Below are positions 57,953 through 64,000 of a stretch of DNA of 64,000 bases, one piece after another (position 1 is the stretch's first letter; each line of letters starts with the position of its first letter). The notes beneath the pieces were generated by a model that did not search any database, had not been told where the DNA came from, and worked only from the letters and a program-made list of their open reading frames with translations. The stretch spans positions 74,373,059 through 74,437,058 of the forward strand of contig CATIUR010000001.1 in NCBI GenBank assembly GCA_949592205.1. Direction: 5' to 3'. Source of the stretch: Helichrysum umbraculigerum. Taxonomy: Eukaryota > Streptophyta > Magnoliopsida > Asterales > Asteraceae. The position numbers and the translations under genes were made by a program.

Positions 57953-58781
57953 TTAGTCTTCCAAGGGTATTTTTGTAATAGTTAGTATTTCTGTATTCAT
58001 TTAAAAAAAAAAAGGCGTATGGCATTCATTTGCTTGTTACCTAAGGGGAATCGCCCTCATTTAAGTTTTTATTTGCAAAAACTAAGGGAAATGATAGTAC
58101 ATTAGGAGAATAAGCTTCACAATAATAAGCTTAAGTCCTAAGTATGATATGGTAAGTAGGTTCAAATAAAGTTGCTTTAGAACTACAGCGGTTCTATCAG
58201 GTATGTGTTTATATTTATTTGACTATACACCTATATCCACAAGTTATAATTTGTCTATTTTTAGTGAAAACTTTAGATGGCTTCATCATATGATGTACTG
58301 GTAGGCAAATTATATAAAATTTTCTAAGACTTAAGAAGTTACTTAACTACTTGTTTATTATTTTGTGTTACTATTCTATGATGTATGACATTAAGTCTTA
58401 AATGTTGAATGATGGTATTACTATACACTGTTATCATGCATCTTAATTTAAAGTGACAAATAGTAACAATATGGGTATTAACTTAATTACTGGTAACTTT
58501 GTTGTACTAAGTACATAACTGAAACCTTTAATTAAATTAATATTCTCAAATATATTTTAAATTATGCTAGAAGGGATCTTCTGTTGTACTACGTATTTAA
58601 GACTTTTTTTGTTATAAGTTAAATTTTTATATACGACTTGAGACTATTTTTGTAACAAGTTATATATAATTTCAATTTTAGACTAAGATGTTTGATGAAT
58701 CTCGATTCATAATACGTTATAGTTTAAAGATTGTTAATCGTGCATTAAATTATATCTGTTGTTTGTGTTTATGTTACAGAT
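57953..58781 (+). other. Post-pol segment and leader of the third gene, outer copy
   Basis: No open frame. A purine run (AAAAAAAAAAAGG, about 58003-58015) follows pol. The 53-bp junction motif ends at 58595. A splice acceptor TTGTGTTTATGTTACAG ends at 58779, two bases before the third-gene ATG, so the gene may be expressed from a spliced subgenomic RNA as retroviral env is; that is inference. Confidence 0.65.
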
Positions 58782-61700
58782 ATGGCTAGAGCATTTGACA
58801 AGGGTCACAACATTTTGGTTGATCTGAACCTTGAAGCCAAGCGGGCTGATAGGGTTGCTGATATACTACGATTCCTTGAACGATCACGGATTAGATACGC
58901 CATTACGGCCAATCCTCCTATCTCTCAGGTTATACTGAACGATTTCTGGACGGATATAGTATATGACGAATCTGTCAATCCACCAGAGATTCGAGCTACG
59001 GTTAGTGGTTAGCCTGTTACATTTTCAGCTGGTAATCTCCGTGAGATTTTGCAGCTAGGGACAATAGAACAGGAGAATGGAGATACAGAGTACCCTATGG
59101 ATTTTATAGAGGGTGCAATAGGTCGTATGGGTTATACCGGAGATAGACGTGGACGTCAGTTCCAGAAACCTCTGGTTATTGGTCAGTGGAGGTTTCTCTG
59201 GCACGTGATGAATATAGTTTTCGCAGCGAAGAATGGTGGATTTGATGAGTTGAGCCCTGCGATTTTATCGGCTGCACTGTCACTGGTTTATAATAAACCA
59301 TACAGTTTTTGTGATTATCTTTTTGGTGAGATTGCGAAACAGATATCGGGGTCTGTTAGATCAAGATTTTTGGTTTACCCGCGATTTTGCATGCTGATTA
59401 TCCGTGCGCGTCTACCGGATTTGGCTATACCAGAACCACATCTAGTGGTTAATACGATTGATCATCGTGGGTATAACGCCATGTTTATGCAGACGGTTAG
59501 GAATGAGGGAGTGGTGAAACCTGAAGTTAGACCACTATTTGGGTATGTTATTGACCCAAACTACGTTGCACCGCCAAATCATGGGTGGTTAGACGTTGCT
59601 CCTGCTGCTGCTGCTCCTGCTGATGCTGATGTTGTACCGGAACCTGCAGCTGAGGAAGCTCAACCTGAAGATCCACAAGGGCTCCTTGAGGATGTTCTTA
59701 TTCAGGCTGGTCAGGTTGATCAGCAAGTGAACCAAGAGGTTGCTGCACAAGTTGTGCAAGAGGTTTTGGAGCATAATGATGATGCGACAAATCCTTTGCT
59801 TCAGGATATTGAGAGTTATTTAGCACCACCTGAGGTAATCTTTTATTTATATAATAATATAGATGCTTAGTTGATAGATTGTTTTTATTAATCATAGATG
59901 CATAATATTATTATCTAATGCTTATGATATTAGATATTTCGTTAATTGGATATTATTTCTGATTTTAAAATATAAATATCATTAAACGAACAGGAAGCTG
60001 AAGCTGAGGCTGCAAACCCAGAAGTTGTATTACTTGAGGGGGAGCAGATACAGCCAGATAGATCAGTTGTTGTACCGACTGAGGTATTATATCTGATTAA
60101 TCTTAAATATATAGAACTTGTATGATAGAGCTTATGCTAATCATAAATGTTTAATATATTTAAAATTTAGGATCCTGTTAGATCATCTGGAGGTCGTGAT
60201 GGCGAGACGGCTTCAGATGATGATTCTGAGAATACACCTTCTCCTTCTCCATCTGCTTCTGAAAGGAAGAGAAAAGGTAAGAGTATTCTGGAGGAAGGTA
60301 CTGAGGAAGTTGAGATTCCTACGATGAAGCGTCCGAGAACGCTTACTATTCGAGAAGTTGCTCAGGATACACCACAGGTGGAGATGGATGCACCAGTGGT
60401 TACTGAACCGATGTCTGTACCGCTTCAGCATGAGGTTGCTGATCTAGTTCGTGGGGCTAATTTTCTGACTAACAAAACAGCTAGATTTGCGACAAACTTG
60501 CTTACGCAAGCTTTGTCTCAACCTCATACACCGCTGACCAGAGACTGGCATATTGAGTCTCTTACACCGCCTGGACCAAGGACGATACCTGTTACTCCGA
60601 CGACTGATGCTGAAAGGATTACATCCTTAGAGTCTAGGGTAAAGGATTTAGAGAAGCTTACTTCTCAGATTCCAGAGCTGGTGTTGAGCAATCTTCTTCT
60701 TTCTCAGCAGATACTCAAGCAGAGTGAATCGTACAATCTGTTGATGAAGACTCATGAGACTTTGCTTGCGGACTTCACTGTACAGAGACTGAAGTTATCT
60801 TCTTTGGAGAGTCTGATCTTGAGATCGCATTCAGGACAGTCTACTCAGGGGGAGATATTGGTATATCTGGAGTCTTGCAGAGAGGATGAGCTGAAGAGGA
60901 AGAGAGACTCTGACAAGGACGATGATCCCAATGCACCGAGTGGTGAGCAGACTAGTCCTTCAAAGACTGGTGAGCAAGCTACAACTCAGGGGGAGTCTGG
61001 TGCTGGTGCTAGTGGTTCTGGAGTGGGTACAAGTGCAAATAAGACTGTACCGGGTGATACTGAAGCTGGTAAGATAGCTTAGTATTATCATAGTACTGTA
61101 ATATTTGTAATAGCTTGTAGTGAACAAATGTAAACTTAAATTATTGTGTAAATATATTCGGCTTAGGGTTATTATTATTTTAAGTAAAATATGTTTGATG
61201 TAATTTAAGTTTATATAATTATGTGTTAAGATAAAATAGTGATCGAAAGACTTCCGACTCATTGAGTAGTCAAGCGGCGTGTTCCGATTAATTTCGGCGG
61301 TCAAAATTTTATAATAACATATGCATTTTAGATTTGATTATGGACTTAAGACCGTAAGGTATATAAGTAATTAACAAGTTAAAAATGTATTAGTATTAAC
61401 TAGACAAATGATATATAATTTAAAGGTTAAATCGATAATGAATGAGATCAATTAACACTTGGAAATTATATAAGGTAATTAATAGTAAATTTAAATGTTT
61501 GGTGATTATTCACAATGCATTAGAATTTAAAATTAATTAATATTTGTTAAGTAGACTTAAGAGATTTTAGATTGATTCAGGGTAATCAATAAAAGATTTT
61601 ATAAGTTATATGTAAATTGCGTTTATATGTTAGGTTAAAATATACAAAAGAATTAATAAAGAAATTCTTAGATTGGTTCAGGGAAATCAATGAAGAATTT

Positions 61701-62789
61701 GAATTATTAATATATTTGTATTTACATTTTTCTCTAGGAATAGAAATGCTTAATCTATCAGATTCGGAAGATGACATTTTGGATGAGATAGATGAAGAGA
61801 TTGATTATGATATTGAAGAAGGAGAGTTCAAACTTCCTGAAGACTGGACTGCAGTATTTGAATCTGTGATAGATGAAGGTGTTGATCTGGATGCAAATGT
61901 AGATGAACATGTTGTGAATCCATCAACGACTGAATTTGTTTTTGTAAATGAACAAGGAGAATCAGTTATTGATTTAGAAGCTTTTGAGAACGCTTCTGAA
62001 GATTCAGATACTGAAGTTGAAGAAATAGAGGACAAATACAAACATATGATTGGTAATCCTATGTTTATCCAAGAAATGCTAAAGAAGAAAAAGGAAAATA
62101 AGCCACGCATTTTGAAAGAAGTTGATATTACTGGAAAGCGTGTACTTAAAACTGGCATTATTGGATGGTATTATGACTCTGACCTGAAGCTCTTCGCGAT
62201 CAAAAGGTTTGACGGGGTTCAATATTTTGAGAAGAAGCTTGCAGTGTTTAGTTCATTGCCTCGATATGAGATTCGAGACTTGGCTAGATTAGATATGATA
62301 AATCCAAGTGATGATGACTATGCTAAGTATGTTGAGCGTATCATTATGACTGAAGGATTATCTATGAAGTTCTCAAAGATTAAGCTAAGGAAAGGAAAAA
62401 CGATAAAGCTGAACGAACTCAGTCAGAGGACAGGAAGAAGAAGAAGAAGGAAGAAGGTTTATCCAGCGGTCAACTGTATTAAGCAAATACCTATGAAGAC
62501 TATGCCTCAGAATATTTTGGGAAAATTGAAATATTGGGGGGTAGATGCTGGAACAGGGGAAGCCTTTATGATTGAAGCTGATGATGATTATCCTGATGGT
62601 GAAAAAGAGATTCTTCGTGTATATGATCACAGACATCTGATGAACTTATCAAAGGAAGATCTGATTATGTTGTACAAGAACAAGATCATATCTACTGTTG
62701 GTTGGGGTGATTTAGCACGAGATTATCACAGGATGGTTAAAACATGCATCAAGCTTAAAATTTTTGCAGGAAGTAAGATTTACAAATGA
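58782..62789 (+). pseudogene. Third gene of the copia element, outer copy, four exons, one stop
   Basis: Exons 58782-59834, 59994-60083, 60171-61068, 61738-62789; all introns GT-AG, phases 0, 0 and 1, joining to 1031 codons with stop. The donor CTG-GTAAGAT at 61069 bypasses the stop at 61080, and the acceptor TTTTTCTCTAG restores frame at MLNLSDSEDD. Exon 1 holds the conserved domain (SRIRYAITANPPISQ; GRMGYTGDRRG; IGQWRFLWHVMN; VYPRFCMLIIRARLP); exons 2-3 are acidic and Ser/Pro-rich with a coiled-coil-like stretch and KRKRDSDKDDD; exon 4 is acidic at first, then basic (RTGRRRRRKK) and ends KYWGVDAGTGEAFMIEADDD, KLKIFAGSKIYK. No clear signal peptide or membrane segment, so not an obvious envelope. 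TAG at 59010-59012 interrupts exon 1. Role unknown. Confidence 0.78.
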
Positions 62790-62826
62790 AGACCAAAGAC
62801 ATCGTGAAGATAAAGACGCTAGAGCT

Positions 62827-62843
62827 ATTGTCAAGGGGGAGTC
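62827..62843 (+). other. Polypurine tract, outer copia copy
   Basis: CTATTGTCAAGGGGGAG and TC lead into the LTR. Confidence 0.9.
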
Positions 62844-63431
62844 TGTTGGGACATAGATTGTGACAACAGATCTAGCTTGAAATAGGACTGGTGTAATTAT
62901 TATTACGTTTGTACATTGGTTTAGATTTGTAAATAAATATTTGTTTTGTTAGTAATATTCGTTAAACATATTATTGTACTAAGTTAGACGAATGTTTAAA
63001 GACGAAATAAATAATAGACGTTTCATGCGAGACGAGTCGAGATCTCAAGTCGCAGCGAGTTGAGCTGTGAGGAGAGATCTGAACTCGTGAGGCGTTAGTC
63101 TGGCGAGCCGAGTCCTTTAATGGGCTTGGGCTGCGAGTTGGACCGAACTCGCAGGCCTGCGAGCCGAGATGAGCTGGACGTATATAATGTTTTTCACTCT
63201 GTGAAAAACATAACTTTTGGCTATTCGGTTTTCTGATCTGCGAACTCGACAAACCAGAGAAAAACTTAAACCTAATGGCTAGGCTTTGACGTATTATTCG
63301 TTTAAAGTTAAGCTTTAATATACGCAATTACGAACATATTCGTTGTTAGTAAGATAACACCGTATTGAGGGATTCCGCACCTTAATACTACAAATAACGA
63401 AGTTATCGATCATAAAACTAGGGGACTTACA
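62844..63431 (+). repeat. Copia 3' LTR of the outer copy
   Basis: 588 bp, TGTTGGG to ACTTACA, followed by the GAGTC target duplication. About six differences from the 5' LTR, including a 2-base loss at AGGCCTGCGAG. Confidence 0.93.
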
Positions 63432-64000
63432 GAGTCCTGGGCTGAAAAATCTTGTGTTTTTGGATGTCATAGTTGGGCCTTTACATGCAAGGTTATTTAG
63501 CCCACAAAACATAAGTATCATATTTGTTAATGCATACAATTATAGATCATAATAACGAAATGCATGTATTAACTTGTCTATGATTACAAAATTATTTTCA
63601 CAATGTAATATATTAATTTAAGCAAAGATATGTTTATTGAATATTTATATTTCAATTAAAAGTCTTAGTTGTGAACATATGGAATGGTTTTTTCAAAAAC
63701 TCATGTTACTGTCACGTAAGTTAAAGTGATGGTTTTATACGATTTGGATATTGAATTATTGAACAAATTATGGTTGGACCTTATAGTTATGAACATTTGG
63801 ACTATACATTAAGTTGTGATAACATAGAATGGTTATTTTAAATATAGATGGTTAGTCCTGAGCTAGAAAAGAGTGCTTTAACAGTACAAACAGGTGAGTT
63901 CACACAACTTATAAATTCGAGATATATGTTACCTTTAAGCGTTTACTTTATATATGCATGATTTAATATATACATATGGAATGTTTATGTGATATATCGG
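63432..64000 (-). repeat. Right arm of the palindrome, outer part
   Basis: Continues the inverse of the left arm from about 24067 back to 22647, skipping the fold-back element: near 63605-63630 the sequence runs through its empty site. Runs off the window end. Confidence 0.85.

Larger units (their letters stand above)
26775..63436 (+). mobile_element. Rearranged Sirevirus-like Ty1/copia complex with nested elements (36.65 kb)
   Basis: GAGTC flanks it at 26775-26779 and 63432-63436, and the other palindrome arm shows a single GAGTC at the empty site. The outer copy reads plus: LTR 26780-27370, leader, gag 38836, pol to 42923, then resumes at about 57055 with the end of pol, the third gene (58782-62789), polypurine tract and LTR 62844-63431. 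Two things interrupt it: a Tekay chromovirus at 27702-38702 and an inverted, permuted second copia copy at 42924-57063. The large gag with two zinc knuckles, the extra gene behind pol and the primer site TGGTATCAGAGC fit the Sirevirus side of Ty1/copia. Confidence 0.9.

Noticed and set aside
58001..58015. Second polypurine tract or central primer of the copia element
   Set aside because: It is mostly a homopolymer A run of variable length; not enough to claim a priming site.

Overview
This is nuclear DNA of a flowering plant. Evidence: a spliced MutS2-type gene with plant-style introns, a DUF1589-type plant exon, and dense LTR retrotransposons of plant lineages (Athila, Tekay/Del chromovirus, Sirevirus-like copia) with tRNA-Asp and initiator-Met primer sites. 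The extra gene carried by the copia element resembles proteins I associate with Asteraceae elements, so I lean to a composite, but that is inference.

Layout. 1-8435: a decayed Athila-type Ty3/gypsy element (end of 5' LTR, broken gag-pol, complete 3' LTR). 8436-14470: intergenic DNA with a minus-strand DUF1589-like exon, a 5'-truncated LINE tail, a tRNA-derived SINE with a 17-bp target duplication, and a 111-bp tandem duplication. 14471-19363: the only intact-looking host gene, a five-exon MutS2 homologue with a C-terminal Smr domain (894 aa). 19364-22640: a possible small secreted protein on the minus strand, two diverged copies of an unidentified decayed gene, and a (TTA)27 microsatellite. 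From about 22647 to beyond the window end runs a very large imperfect palindrome centred at 25431. Its left arm carries a Mutator-like fold-back element with telomere-like filling. Its right arm is split by a 36.65-kb insertion (26780-63431, target duplication GAGTC).

That insertion is a Sirevirus-like Ty1/copia family in a rearranged state. A plus-strand copy (LTR at 26780, gag at 38836, pol, LTR at 62844) has its 5' leader split by an intact, young Tekay chromovirus (27702-38702). Its pol is split by an inverted, circularly permuted second copy (42924-57063) in which two LTRs stand head to tail with only two bases between them. This is the arrangement expected of a two-LTR circle that integrated into a relative.

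Downstream of pol, both copia copies carry a third gene with conserved introns. The exons join in frame to about 1030 codons, and one further 82-nt GT-AG intron is present in the minus copy and precisely absent from the plus copy. The spliced third gene, the intron polymorphism and the LTR-LTR junction are the most interesting items here.
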